Below the pieces are notes generated by a model that did not search any database, was not told the DNA's origin, and saw nothing but the letters and a program-made list of their open reading frames with translations. This document shows, piece by piece, positions 1-11,112 of a stretch of 27,500 bases of DNA (position 1 is its first letter; every line of letters starts with the position of its first letter). The stretch is from Bigelowiella natans CCMP2755 (taxonomy: Eukaryota > Cercozoa > Chlorarachniophyceae): the NCBI GenBank assembly GCA_000320545.1, contig ADNK01003239.1:1-27500 (forward strand), read 5' to 3'. The translations under genes were made by a program, and so were the position numbers.

Positions 1-1218
1 TCGAACGTTTATTTTTTTCCCGATTAAGGCCCCCTGCGTAGTGCTATTGTGCACGCGCTGGGGGCCATGATCGGTCGATCGATGCGATGATGAGCATGAT
101 GCCACATATATAGCCATGCTAGTATGCCGTGCGGCGAGCGGACATCTGCTCATTGTCTAGATTGTTCGCACATCGCTTATTCACACAAATGGTGACATTT
201 CGTCCAGTGATGAACGGATTGTGCACAAGAAGGCATGCATCGCATGCTAGCATGTGCAATGTCGATTTGTCTACGTGACACAGCTTGTGAGATAACCTAG
301 ATAACGTACATGTCTAGATGTGGTGAAACATTGGTCATCTAGTAATACATCAAAATGACAACACACACATCTTGTGTCGCCTGTTATTATACTGAACTGA
401 ATACACATTTATCTTACCTCACGTATAAAAATAATTCTATGTATAGATCTGTTTATATTATTGCAACATGGTCTCTTTTTTGTTGGTCAAAAATTGTCAT
501 GATTTGTTTCATAGTAAGACAACTCAGCTGGTCCCTTTTTGGTAAATTTTGAAGTCACTGCTCTTTCCCTGAGAGAGAGCGCATATGATGCGGTATTATT
601 TTATCTACTAAAATATTTGATGAAATTCCTGGAAAATCAATGCCATTAAAGCAGGTCTCTTAACTAGTGTCGACAGTAGTTGAAGTGGCAGTTTCGAGAG
701 GGGGTGGCGAGGGGATATCTTTGTTCATTTCCGAGGGTATTTTCCTTTTCCTGTGGGGATAGTGGTATGAACGATCATGAGTTTGATTGGGATGTTGTAA
801 AATGATGGTGATGATGACGATGACGATGGAATGAAATATGATCTCATTTTCCAGCAAAAAAAATTCTTTGTGAGGCCCTTTAAGTTGCTATTTTTCTGTA
901 TCATCAACATCATCATCATCATCATCATTGTCATCATCTTCCGTCCTCATCACTGAAGCCAACATGGAATAACATATAAATATCGGCGCTCACATAGTTG
1001 GTTGGAACCAACCTCTCAGCCGTTTGGGCGTGGTTTTCTTGTTGTGCAGTCCCTTGATCGCTCTGCCCCAGTTGTTGTTCCTGTGTTTTTTCTCCTTCTT
1101 CTTCGTCTTCTTCTCGAATCCACATGAAGTATGGGTTGACTGGGTTGAGAGTCGTCCACTAATGATGACGACGACAATACAACCGTGAGTATTATTAGCA
1201 GCTTGATACTACTTAACA

Positions 1219-1257
<39 letters not shown>

Positions 1258-1686
1258 TGACTGTTTTATGTTGGTAGCTTTCATCACTATCATCATCAAC
1301 ATCATCATCAGAGCTTGGCCACTCATCACGAACTCTAACCTTAACTGTCTTAAGGCGCCCATTACACCCACCGCTAAGAACCGTTTTGCAGCACACCGAT
1401 GGCGATGATGATGATGACGGCGATGGTAATAACGGTGATGATGGCGAGAGGGGGGAGGAGGACGGGGCGGAGGATGCTGGAGAAATGGAGGTCTCAATCT
1501 TCCTCAGCTGAATCTATTAAGAGTGATGATGATGATCATCATGAGGAGGAGGAGGAGGAGAAGGAGGGGGAGGAGGAGAGGAAGTACAAGGATGAGGATG
1601 ATGATAATGATGATGATGCGAATGACCACAACCACTACTTACTACGGCTATTACTACCAATACTACAGCTATTGATAATGCGTGCA
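1..1686. other. 3' flank of the minus-strand gene; no gene seen
   Basis: This stretch lies downstream of the stop codon of the minus-strand gene that ends at 1687. The first 350 bases are rich in short palindromes (GATCGATC, GCATGC, GCTAGC, CATG), like the flanks at 18.6-19.1 kb and 26.9-27.5 kb. From about 780 to 1640 there are imperfect GAT, GTA and GAG triplet repeats, which create long but meaningless low-complexity reading frames on both strands. I see no splice-compatible exon, tRNA or recognisable protein here. Confidence 0.6.
1223..1257. repeat. (AGT)n microsatellite
   Basis: Uninterrupted AGT triplets in the 3' flank of the minus-strand gene. Confidence 0.95.
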
Positions 1687-1766
1687 TCATGTAATATCTG
1701 TGTATTCCTCTATACCAACCGTTTTTGTGAAGTTGGGATCGACTTCGATAATCCATTTCGTGCCTA

Positions 1767-1813
<47 letters not shown>

Positions 1814-2039
1814 GACGATTGATCACTTGAGTCGTCATCGTCGTCATCGTCTACTACACCGTCTGCTTGCACCGATTCCAAAACCAACCAACCAACGAAC
1901 AACGCAACCAATGATCAACAGTACTCTATTCTATGGGGCGTGTTGCTCTCCTGCAAGAGGGCAAAAAGAAGGGTAGTAGCTGCAGTTGTAATAACTGGCT
2001 AAGACTAATACTACCACTTCTTCTTGTTCTTCTACAACA

Positions 2040-2071
<32 letters not shown>

Positions 2072-2596
2072 CGGATATCAGGCACTGGAGGTCTTTGACA
2101 ATTATAGACGTTTGCTTACCGTCATTCGAAACCACCTGTTTATTATAATATATATATGTATATTTATGAACACAGATGGATGGGTGTGGGTGTGGGTGTG
2201 TGTTTCAGAGAGAGAGAGAGACAGAGAGAGAGAGAGAAAGTCCCATTCGAACGTAGGATTTTTGGGGAAAAGAATATTTGTTGTTGTTGTATATGTAATG
2301 ATGGCGTGTTATCTCCAATGGTGACTACTTCTTTCATAAGCACATATATCTACCTTCCATCTCCCTTGAAAGCTTTTGGCTAATGCCTCCTTCGTTACAG
2401 CTGCCGATGCTGCAGCAATCAAAAGTCGGTGAGGTGGGGGTAGTAAAAATGACGATGGATGGATGCATGACTGGCGACATCAATCAGCCATCACAGACGT
2501 AGACGTGACATTACATGCAAAGAAGTGAATCATTGAGCAGCAGCAGTCCCATATTAATGCCTATGCTTTTGTTTGTCGCCGTACTCGTAATCATCG

Positions 2597-2630
<34 letters not shown>

Positions 2631-2849
2631 CATTATCATCATGCGTTAAAACGACGACGACGACGACGACGACGACATAAACGTGTACATGGCTCATCAT
2701 TTGGTGTCGGTTCGTCCTTGATCGTCCTCGGTCTACTGGAGGATGCTGATGAGGATGATGATAGCGACGAGGGCCTCTCGCTAATATTCTGTTTCTTCTC
2801 TTCATCAACAATGCCTTGCTGCGGGTGCTGCTGCAGTTTGTTGTTGTGG

Positions 2850-2883
<34 letters not shown>

Positions 2884-3444
2884 CATCATCGCCGTCCCCC
2901 TGTCGACTTACGACTGCGCTGTCAGTTTTTCCACCACTACTACCACCGTTATCATCATTGGTGGTTGCATGATGACTCTTCTCAAAACCGGTACTACTAC
3001 TACTACTACCACTAGAAGTAGTAGTAGTAGTAATAGTCGTATCCGGAACTGAGGTGCTATTTCCACTGTCGATATGATTGTCTACAGATGTTGCTCCAAC
3101 ATTTGTGTTATTCTTTCTCTTCTTCTTCGGAGAGTGGTCTTGTTCCTTTGCAGCAGTTTCTTCCTCCCCCTCCTCGCTGCTGCTTTGCTGTTGTTGAGGC
3201 AGCAGCATCTTGCCGTCATCGTCTTCATCTTCTTCCTGTTCCATCACTGCCGTCACCGATGTCGACGACGTTGTTGTTGTTATAGTAGAAGTAGCCGCAG
3301 CAGCAGCAGCAGCACTAGTAGCAGCGGCCTTTTCTTCTTCGACTTCCTCGTTTTGGGCGTTTGTTGTTGTTTGGGTTGTTGGCGGAGTGCTACTACTATT
3401 GGGATTATTACCACCACTACTACTGCTGACTGCGACAGCAGCAT

Positions 3445-3476
<32 letters not shown>

Positions 3477-3941
3477 TTACTATTATTACTTCTGCTAATT
3501 GCCATATTATCATCCGGTGAAGAAGTAGGAGCAGAGTCGATACTCATCGACGTCCCATCCCCCCCCTCCTGAATTCTCCTTCGTTTTTGCTGCTGTTGAA
3601 GATGTTTTTCTTGCTGCTCCGTATCTCCCGTTTTTGCTGCTGCTGCTGCGGTAAGGTAGCTCATGTCAGCCCCCCCTCCAGACTTCATTTTTAAGTTTGA
3701 ATACAACATGTAAGGCGACAGCTTCGCAGCAGCAATTGAGCCGCCTCCTTGCAGCTTGAGCTCTCCTTCTGCAGCGTGGGGAAAAGGAAGAAGAAGAAGA
3801 AGAATAAGGACAAAAGCGTCCACAAACAAACAATGGTTCGATGACTGCTCTTACTATCCAAAGCAGCTTCATTCCAACAAAGACTAGACGATCATATGCA
3901 TGCATGCATGTGAGTGTGTAAATATAAATTATGCATTGCAT

Positions 3942-3982
<41 letters not shown>

Positions 3983-4126
3983 GTTATTGTTGTTGTCAAT
4001 TGGCACTAGTTTTAGTACTACTACTACTACCACTACTACTACTACCCTGGTTGATTTTCATAAATGCCTTTTCAGCATCAGCACGATGGTGGAACCTCAG
4101 CTCGGCCTACGAGACAAAGAAGAAAA

Positions 4127-4172
<46 letters not shown>

Positions 4173-6145
4173 GCCACGAGTTTCACAATCATATTATTTA
4201 ATGACGCGGAGATAGAGGGAAAAAAAAAGAATACTTCCTGCTGCTACCGCTCCTACTACTAACTAATAATGAGAATTAATGAAAGATATGAACCAAAGAT
4301 AATGGGAGGATGAACCAAACAACCAACCGACCTTTGCCTGTGTTTTCTGGGGTGTTTTGTAGTTTCTGCTGACGCATGGAATGCTATCCACGACGTAGAC
4401 ATCAGGGTATCTATACATTGGATGCTTTGGGAACCCTCTATTATTGGTTGGTGCACGATAGAAGTAGCAGTAGCAGTAGCAGCAGTAGCAGAGAAATCAT
4501 AAGCATGTGTAGTATATAGGCATAAACGATGCACAACATTTTCCGGAGAATACTGTCAATGGTGAACGTGCGTGTGTGTGTGCGTAGTCTGGAATGTGGA
4601 TTCGTCAGCAGCATGCCGGGAACACGAGTTACTACACTTTGCTATTTCAAAGCGTATATTTGCAAGTACTTCAATGTCACATCCGTCATCATCATCATCA
4701 TCATCATCACCAATAGCATTGTTGTTGATGCTGGAGGCCATTGTTACCTGAGATGGTTCTGCACCAGTTGCCTCACCTCTCGCTGTCCTTGCTGTGCGTG
4801 AAATATGAGCATAACCTTGAACCGCACAGAGCCTACACCAAAGCATATCACAGCGATTTCACACGCACCCAAGAGGGAGAGGGGGGTTGGGGAGAAGGGA
4901 AGAAAGCGTAATATGTTATCAGTAAAAGACGGAAAGAAGGAATCTGATGATGCTGTGCCTATTCGAATGTTTCTCCCAGCTGTCGGCGTCATCATTATCA
5001 TAATTATCATCGTATATTCAAGCAAAATATCCTTATGGCGCCATGCTTACGATCGATAGAAATGAATCATCATCCTCGTCGTATCGTCTTTGTTTTAATC
5101 ATAATATCACGTTCATATCATCCTCGTGATCATTTGTGTGCAACCAGCACTCCTCCCCCTCCCCCTCCTCCTCCTACTATTACTACCGGGGCGAATGAGG
5201 CCGACGCGAAAATTCTTCACAATACCTAACCCTGAATTGGGGTCATTAAAGGCGTTGGAAAGCTTGTCAGTCAGCCATGTTTGCCACTCATCGATCTTGT
5301 CGGGTTCGAAAGGAGCCTAGTATAGTAGAAGGAGGAGGGGGGGGGGGAGGAGTGCTGGTTGCACACAAATGATCACGAGGATGATATGAACGTGATATTA
5401 TGATTAAAACAAAGACTATTAGTACACAGGGATTTTGCTCCCTTGCCCCCCCCCCCCCCCCTTCTCGATAACGAGGTTGCGAATGATTTGTCGCATGCAT
5501 CCGTCGCATAGAAATAAAGGGTATCTGTCATTATTCTCATTACGGTGCTAAACATCTACGATTTTTTGTCCCACTTCATTCACGACTAATCGTAAATGTT
5601 TTAGTTTCAACTATCGCCCTTGATCCATCAAGCTCTCTGCTGCTACTATTATTAGTACTGCTATGCTACTGCTGCTAGTGCTCTTCTGCCGCCATTTTCA
5701 TCACCACCACCATGAACACCTTGAATCTGAACTCGACCCATGCCAAGAGCTTCTTTTCTTCTTTTGCTGGTAGTAGTAGTGGTGTAGTAACAGCAGTCAG
5801 GAACCGGTAGGAACGATAATCATGGTGATGATGATGATGATGATGATGATGATGACGGTGGTGAAAATAAAAGAGGGAGGGAATCGGCAAGCACCATCAA
5901 AATCATGACCAGCACCGACCACCCCCCCCATCCTCCTCCTCATGTTTGGTGCTGTAAGTACCTTCGGGGGAGGCAGCATCAGCATCAGCATCAGCATCAG
6001 CTTCCGCACTCACTCCCTGCTCGCTCTTTAGAATAATGCACGCAATTTAAGTAAGTAATCAGCATGCATATTAACGGGGAGATGCAAGAAGGGAAAGTGG
6101 CTTTATCTGCAATCAAACACAACACTAGTGAGCAGCATTGCGTGC

Positions 6146-6233
<88 letters not shown>

Positions 6234-6249
6234 CCTACCACCACTACAA

Positions 6250-6290
<41 letters not shown>

Positions 6291-6295
6291 TAGTG

Positions 6296-6333
<38 letters not shown>

Positions 6334-9300
6334 TACTTGTTCAATCGGGGCTGGTGTGCGGATGTGCTTGATGATTAGTTTGTCAGCACCGATTTCACCC
6401 TGAATGTTCTTCACCAACTCTGCGTCCATACCGATCGCGTCCACTTCGATGTTGACCTCCACGCACCACCCCCCCTTTCGTAGCCAATCAAGCAAGGAAG
6501 GAAAATGCACAGATCGAAATGGTGAGTATGGTTCGAGCAACAAGTCCTATACTAAGCAGATCTGTGTATATCATCAATACGAGCAGGAGCAGCAGCTGAA
6601 TGATGTGTTGGACGACGATGTTCGACTTAGTTGAGCTACACTTACAGCACCGCGCCTTACTTATGGGACAAGCAAAGATCATTCATGCCTCTATTTAATA
6701 TCATCGCTGAAAGATTTTTCGAAATCTTTTTAACACGACCGAAGCGCATATATCCATAATGTATACATCATTCGCTCGTACTTCTGGATTGGATGTAGCG
6801 ATAATCACGTGTTTTCCATGTCGAAGGGGCGAGAGGTCAAATGGTGTGTAGTGCGTACCAACCACCATAGGCTTGCATGGTGCGGTGTGTCGTTTAATTC
6901 ATGTGAATCATTATCATTATCATCATCATCATCATCATCATCCTTCGACGATAAACTCACCCCAGTTTTTGAATATCCTCCTCCTCCTCCTCCTCCTTTC
7001 CCATCTTCTTTCTTCACGCCAGGTGCCACTGCAGCTACAATGCCTCCGTCCTTCTTCCACTCGGCATCTTCATCATCCCGTTTTTCCAGTTTGACCGCTG
7101 GAAGAGTAGGTGTACCACCAACGGGAGGAGAAATTCCTCCTACTCCTGCAGCAGCAGCAGCAGCAGCAGCACTTCCCCTTACAGTTGCGCTTTTCTGTTG
7201 TGGTAGGTAGGTAGGTAGGTAGGAGGTGATACATATTAGATCCAGTAGGCACTGCCTCAAGTACTATTACTACTACTACTACTGCTACTACTACTATTAT
7301 CATTAAATAATAATGATAATACTAGTGATATTGACTCGACATGCGTTGTTCGTAGACAAACAACATCCCTGTGGACGCCATAGGGATGAGGGAGAGGGGT
7401 AAATTTCCGCACAGATCCACTACTAGCTATCTATCGCCCTCCCTCAGGAAATAATTTAGGTTGTAGGGAGAAATGCTACGAATATGCACGCACGCACGCA
7501 CGCACGCGCATTATTACATTTGTAGATTTCCTAGTCTTCGCCTCCCTCTTCCTTTTACCGCCGGAACCTGTAGATGCAGCCGCTGCCGCTGCCGCTGCCG
7601 CCCTGTTGGCTTGATACTGGGTGATGTTCATAAAAAAGAAAAAAGAGAAGAGAAAGGGATGTCAGGAGTCGCAGCACATCACCACATGAGCTTGTATTTT
7701 AGAGATTGGTACAAACATAAAGAACCTTTTTATCATCATCCTTTACGATATGTTTAACTCTTATTCAACTTTTTAGCGCCCACTTCTCCCTCCCCCCCCC
7801 CCCTCCCTGGCAATCGAGTGACATACCCGAGAAGTTCTGGCCTGGCTCTCCTTTGTGAGCCACTCGTAGTCCTCGAAGTGTGCACGCTTCCAGTCATAAT
7901 ACTTGAACTGTATATCCTGGGTGATTTTCTTCAACGCAGCTTCAATCAGAGGCTCCTGTGTGCTGTCTGAGGGGGGTTGCGGAACATCGATGTGACGCTC
8001 AAGTATGTTTTTATTTTCTTCTATGACTATCACCACACCCCCACCGCCACCATCAAACGCCATTACAGCACACTACTACTACTACTACTACTACCTGTTT
8101 TATTGAGGAGAGCGTTGCCCTTCTTAATGCGCATTCTCACCAACTGGTCTGCAAATTCGCGCGCAAAATTGTTACAGGAATTGAGCAGGTGCTTGCGGAT
8201 CTCGGCCAGGTTCATCTTACCAGCCTTGACGCCATCGTAGACAAATCGAACTGGCGTTCCGCAGTCGCAGACCCACTTGCAGTGCTTAAAAATCTCTTCC
8301 CTTCTCTTTCCAGGATCTGTGATGTGCGCTGTGGAGGTGGGGCCCTCAGGAGGCATTTCTCGCGGAGGGGGAACATATCGCGAGGAGGAAGTGGCCTTGG
8401 CGATGATTGATAAGGGCTGGCTTCTGGAATTATTGCTGCTGCTGCGACTCAGAGTGCTGCTGCTGCGACTCAATTTGCTGCTGTTGCTGAGGCTCAGGCC
8501 CATGACGACGCCACCTCGCACAGAGGAGGAGGTTGGTGTGCCTGCAATGGTGCTGGAACCACCGACAATGGTGGCGCTGGCGGCTGGAGGGACGGGCATG
8601 CCGCTACTAGCATGTGTACGTGGAGAACTTGATGGAGGACCACTACCTCGATAGTAGCGAGAAGAAGGAGGAAGATGTTGGGGTTGCTGCTGCTGTGCAT
8701 CTCTGGAGTGAGGCCTTCTTTGTGAAGCAGCAGCCGATGATGCTTGAGAGAAAGTCATTGGCCTGGAGCGGCGGGAAGCATAGCTGCCATCAGAAGGACG
8801 CGTTTGCTGGTAGCCAACCCATCGGCTCCTTCGAGAACGTGGAAGTTGCGATGGCAGTGGCATACGCTCATCCCCCTCCTCCTCCTCTGGGACCGACATA
8901 TCCCGCTGCACAGCCTGCAGTCGAGAAGTAGGATATTCTCGTACTCTTTCAACCAGGTAGCTATGGCCCTCCCTGTGCCTTGGAATGTAGCTTACTCTCC
9001 TGTATGCCTGGTGGAAAATTCACGAGTAACACAGAGAGAAAGCTGTTGTTAGCCCTGCACAAATGAACAGTAGATTCAATTCCAAACGCGGGCGTATACA
9101 CGCGGATTTGGAGCAATCAATTATGCATAAACCCGCAGACTGATAATGGAAAGTAGAAACTAATCGTTCATACATGAATATCGATGTACATAAATGCTGA
9201 CAAAGTGGAAAAAAAATAACGAGAAGCCATCAACATAATCTTAATCATATTCACCACCGGTTGGAACTCCTCGTAGTCGTAAGACGGTTCAGCGACAACT

Positions 9301-9872
9301 CGCTCTTGGTACTGAGGATACCGGACATATTGTCGTGCTCCAATAGAATCATCCATTCCACGATGCGGTAAGGAATACACATCCTCATCAGTGATAGATA
9401 CAGGTACCCATGGTCTCCTTCCCCAAGAATCCCCTCCAAGATCAGCTCTACCGGCTCGATTAGAGTATGGAGGATCCTGTTTTTCTACAACAAAGGTGGA
9501 TGAATCTTGAAGTATTGCTTTACTCCGATGATTTTCGCCATCAGCTGAAGAGGGCGTGTCTGTTCCAACTGTTCTAGTTTTTGATGGCTCTAAATTCCCT
9601 GACGATCGTCTCCCCCAGCCGCGACCTCCCGCTCTTCCTCCTCCCCTGCCTCTAGCAGATAATTGGCTCATTTCAAAGGTGGTTTTACGCTTCCGTGGTC
9701 TGCCCCTTTCGCCACCCGGTTGATTTGTTCTATCTCGTGATGGTGATGGTGATGGTTGTTGCATGCGGAAGGCGCGTACAAACTCGAGCTTATTCAGCTT
9801 TTGGGATATTGAAATGACAGCCACGTTTCCCTTTGTTATCAATTCTACGACATCCACGAAATTATGACGCAT
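1687..9872 (-). CDS. 16-exon gene for a large low-complexity, probably nuclear protein; family not recognised
   Basis: I reconstructed this gene from phase-compatible exons (minus strand): 9872-9255, 9007-8095, 8020-7827, 7616-7518, 7194-6961, 6474-6337, 6016-5962, 5766-5720, 5316-5226, 4791-4711, 4435-4332, 4106-4046, 3768-2689, 2409-2354, 2135-2072 and 1763-1687. This gives 3,912 nt or about 1,303 aa, ending in a TGA. The N-terminus has an AT-hook-like GRPRKRK and an RGG-like patch. Exon 2 encodes a Ser/Arg-rich tract followed by a conserved-looking globular stretch (KWVCDCGTPVRFVYDG). Exons 6-12 look globular, with motifs such as EVDAIGMDAELVKNI, EPDKIDEWQTWL and RYPDVYVVDSIPC. Exon 13 is 1,080 nt of Gln, Asn, Ser, Thr and Ala tracts with a PKKKRK nuclear signal and an IKDEP sumoylation-like site. 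The last three exons form a compact end (SFQGRWKVV, KWIIEVDPNF). An in-frame TGA lies just before the 9872 ATG, but a later ATG at 9764 is possible. The exon 3 acceptor (8026 or 8020) and the exon 10 donor are uncertain. A nuclear, RNA- or chromatin-associated role is inference only. Confidence 0.68.
1771..1812. repeat. (CA)n microsatellite in the last intron of the minus-strand gene
   Basis: Perfect CA dinucleotides end a few bases upstream (in the gene's sense) of the terminal-exon acceptor at 1764, so on the minus strand a (TG)n tract replaces the usual polypyrimidine tract. Confidence 0.9.
2040..2071. repeat. (CTA)n microsatellite starting at a splice donor
   Basis: Read on the minus strand this is (GTA)n, and its first GT is the donor of exon 15 (exon ends 2072) of the minus-strand gene. 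Confidence 0.9.
2209..2237. repeat. (GA)n microsatellite
   Basis: GA-rich tract with one ACA interruption, in an intron of the minus-strand gene. Confidence 0.9.
2592..2677. repeat. (ATC)n then (ACG)n compound microsatellite
   Basis: ATC triplets to about 2640 are followed by ACG triplets to about 2677. Both lie in the intron just after exon 13 of the minus-strand gene. Confidence 0.9.
2842..3480. repeat. Coding triplet repeats in exon 13 of the minus-strand gene
   Basis: TTG triplets (2842-2882) encode an Asn tract on the minus strand. CTA-type triplets (about 3430-3480) encode a Ser/Asn tract, and short GCA runs encode Ala. Unlike most repeats in the window these are inside an exon and in frame, so they are probably translated as homopolymer tracts. 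Confidence 0.75.
3943..4168. repeat. Two (GA)n tracts flanking exon 12 of the minus-strand gene
   Basis: GA dinucleotides at about 3943-3980 and 4132-4168 sit on either side of the 61-nt exon at 4106-4046. On the gene's own strand both are (TC)n, so they can serve as polypyrimidine tracts. Confidence 0.8.
5086..5180 (+). repeat. Inverted repeat, left arm (95 bp)
   Basis: This arm begins GTCTTTGTTTTAATC and ends in CCTACTAT. Its reverse complement occurs at 5322-5416 with only about two mismatches, both in or beside the C-rich tract. It lies in intron 9 of the minus-strand gene, 45 nt beyond the donor of exon 9. Confidence 0.95.
5322..5416 (-). repeat. Inverted repeat, right arm (95 bp)
   Basis: Partner of the arm at 5086-5180. 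It lies in intron 8 and ends about 4 bases from the acceptor AG of exon 9 (exon 5316-5226). The C-rich polypyrimidine tract of that acceptor is therefore part of the predicted stem. Confidence 0.95.
6146..6329. repeat. (TA)n, (TA)n, (ACG)n, (CTA)n compound microsatellite
   Basis: Two TA tracts (about 6146-6190 and 6201-6230) are followed by ACG triplets (6251-6290) and CTA triplets (6296-6329). They fill the intron after exon 6 of the minus-strand gene. On that strand the CTA block is (GTA)n beginning at the donor region near 6336. Confidence 0.9.
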
Positions 9873-10365
9873 TCAATAATTTACCATTATCACCGAAACA
9901 GAGTAATGAAAAATGCGACCATGAAACAACTAGAACTCCGGCATTGTGAAGTTGTAATTAAACAGATCAAGGAGTTTGCAGTTCGGCCAGCCATCCTGTA
10001 TTTAAATGCCATTTTGAATGCCATTTTGGATTCTTTCTCAAGGGATTTGTGCATGTTTTTGGAAATCGCATTCCATGGTCAGAAAGAAGCAGCTTGGGCA
10101 AACGAATGTCGTAATTTATCAGTAATTTATCGGTAATAAATCAAATATTGATGTCGCATACTTTTTGGGACCTAAATTTATAGTACCCCTCCCTGGTAAT
10201 TCATACTCGTTCCGGACGTTACATTGATAAAAAGGTCCCAATAAAAATTCGGCCTCTACCCGTGAAATGTGATGAAAATCGCTTTGTTAGTTAAATAGTT
10301 AGTTAATCTTTTCGCGCCCTTGACTTCCCAGCTATGTTGTTACACCGAAGTGATTTTCATAGTGG

Positions 10366-10782
10366 ATGTTGTCTCGTAGACTAACGGACATTTTTGTGAG
10401 CTTCAAATTCCATGGAATTCCATGTATGAACATAAATGTCACTTCCTCCTTCAAATACGAGTATGTTCCAGGACCAGTTTCAAAAAGAAGGATAGAATTA
10501 GAGAATCCCAACCTTCGAAGCCTACGTCGATTTGTGGCATTCCCCGTAGAAATTCATCTCTACGGGAAGAAATGGTTAATCCTTACGGCATTAGTATTGC
10601 ATTTTAATTTAATTAAACGACTTGCATATTACACCACAAATTTCTTAATTAGGGTTATTCTGGGGACTCTTCTTAAGCGGCTACTGCTGGAAGTACGTGC
10701 TGACGCAGCCGGCCTCGTCACTACGATTTGCTCCTCAGTGCTAATGTGCTTTTGTTTTGAGCGACGGGATTTCCAAAAATGA
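10366..10782 (+). CDS. Possible 138-codon ORF of unknown nature in the divergent intergenic region
   Basis: This is the longest repeat-free open frame outside the four genes. The product would be basic, with a hydrophobic stretch around residues 70-100 (KKWLILTALVLHF). No motif is recognised, there is no clear splice or start context, and the hairpin at 10543-10566 lies inside it. It could equally be chance, an upstream transcribed region, or an old mobile-element remnant. Confidence 0.15.
   Translation: MLSRRLTDIFVSFKFHGIPCMNINVTSSFKYEYVPGPVSKRRIELENPNLRSLRRFVAFPVEIHLYGKKWLILTALVLHFNLIKRLAYYTTNFLIRVILGTLLKRLLLEVRADAAGLVTTICSSVLMCFCFERRDFQK
10543..10566. other. Perfect 8-bp-stem hairpin
   Basis: CCCGTAGA, an 8-nt loop, then TCTACGGG. 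It lies in the divergent promoter region, about 550 bp upstream of the GRP170 start. Its function is unknown. Confidence 0.5.
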
Positions 10783-10826
10783 AATAAAATCAATGATCAT
10801 TATACAAAGAGACGACAAGAAATTCA

Positions 10827-10832
10827 TGACGT
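10827..10832. promoter_or_regulatory. TGACGT bZIP core upstream of GRP170
   Basis: CRE/UPRE-like core 281 bp upstream of the GRP170 start codon. Genes of the ER stress response in other eukaryotes are driven by bZIP factors bound to such cores. The assignment here is inference. Confidence 0.3.
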
Positions 10833-10909
10833 AGATCTAAAATTTAATTAATCTATTTTGAATTGACGATGCATGGGATGTCGCAATGAGTAATTGTACG
10901 ACAAATTAT

Positions 10910-10924
10910 TGACTCGTGAGTCGA
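10910..10924. promoter_or_regulatory. Paired GCN4/AP-1-like half sites upstream of GRP170
   Basis: TGACTCGTGAGTCGA contains GACTC and GAGTC in inverted orientation with 2 bp between them, 189 bp upstream of the GRP170 ATG. The half sites match bZIP targets, but the spacing is unusual. Confidence 0.35.
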
Positions 10925-11112
10925 TTGTGTGATAAATAAGACTGGAAAGTTGGCCCAGATTAAACTTTCCTTCTCAAGTTGCCCCCCCCATCACTTCATT
11001 ATTCAACAGACAGCTTGCATAGGCTGATCTTACATTCTCCACATCGTACATCGGAAACATATACTTTCTAGAGACTTTGAGACGACTGTCGCAAGCATTC
11101 ACCGAATTGAAC

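Larger units (their letters stand above)
9873..11112. promoter_or_regulatory. Divergent intergenic region between the minus-strand gene and GRP170
   Basis: About 1.24 kb separates the two divergent start codons. Compared with the rest of the window it is almost free of microsatellites. It contains possible bZIP sites close to GRP170 (TGACGT at 10827-10832; TGACTCGTGAGTCGA at 10910-10924), a hairpin at 10543-10566, and an open frame at 10366-10782. No TATA box is convincing. Confidence 0.5.

Noticed and set aside
1399-1830. 143-codon plus-strand open frame rich in Met, Glu, Asp and His
   Set aside because: It is produced by GAT, GAG and CA repeats, has parallel open frames on the other strand, and overlaps the terminal exon of the minus-strand gene.
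3074-3572. Two plus-strand frames of 120-148 codons full of Leu, Ser and Thr
   Set aside because: They are antisense shadows of the triplet-repeat exon 13 of the minus-strand gene.
5035-5509. Two open frames on opposite strands encoding the same peptide with a Pro tract
   Set aside because: They are not a duplicated gene; both arise from the two arms of the inverted repeat.
9600-9872. Alba-type RNA-binding domain with RGG tail in exon 1 of the minus-strand gene
   Set aside because: VVELITKGNVAVISI and the RGG patch are faintly reminiscent, but the conserved Alba core is not visible.
9864-10136. 90-codon plus-strand open frame overlapping the start of the minus-strand gene
   Set aside because: There is no motif and no splice context, and it contains a short internal repeat (GCCATTTTG). 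It is likely chance.
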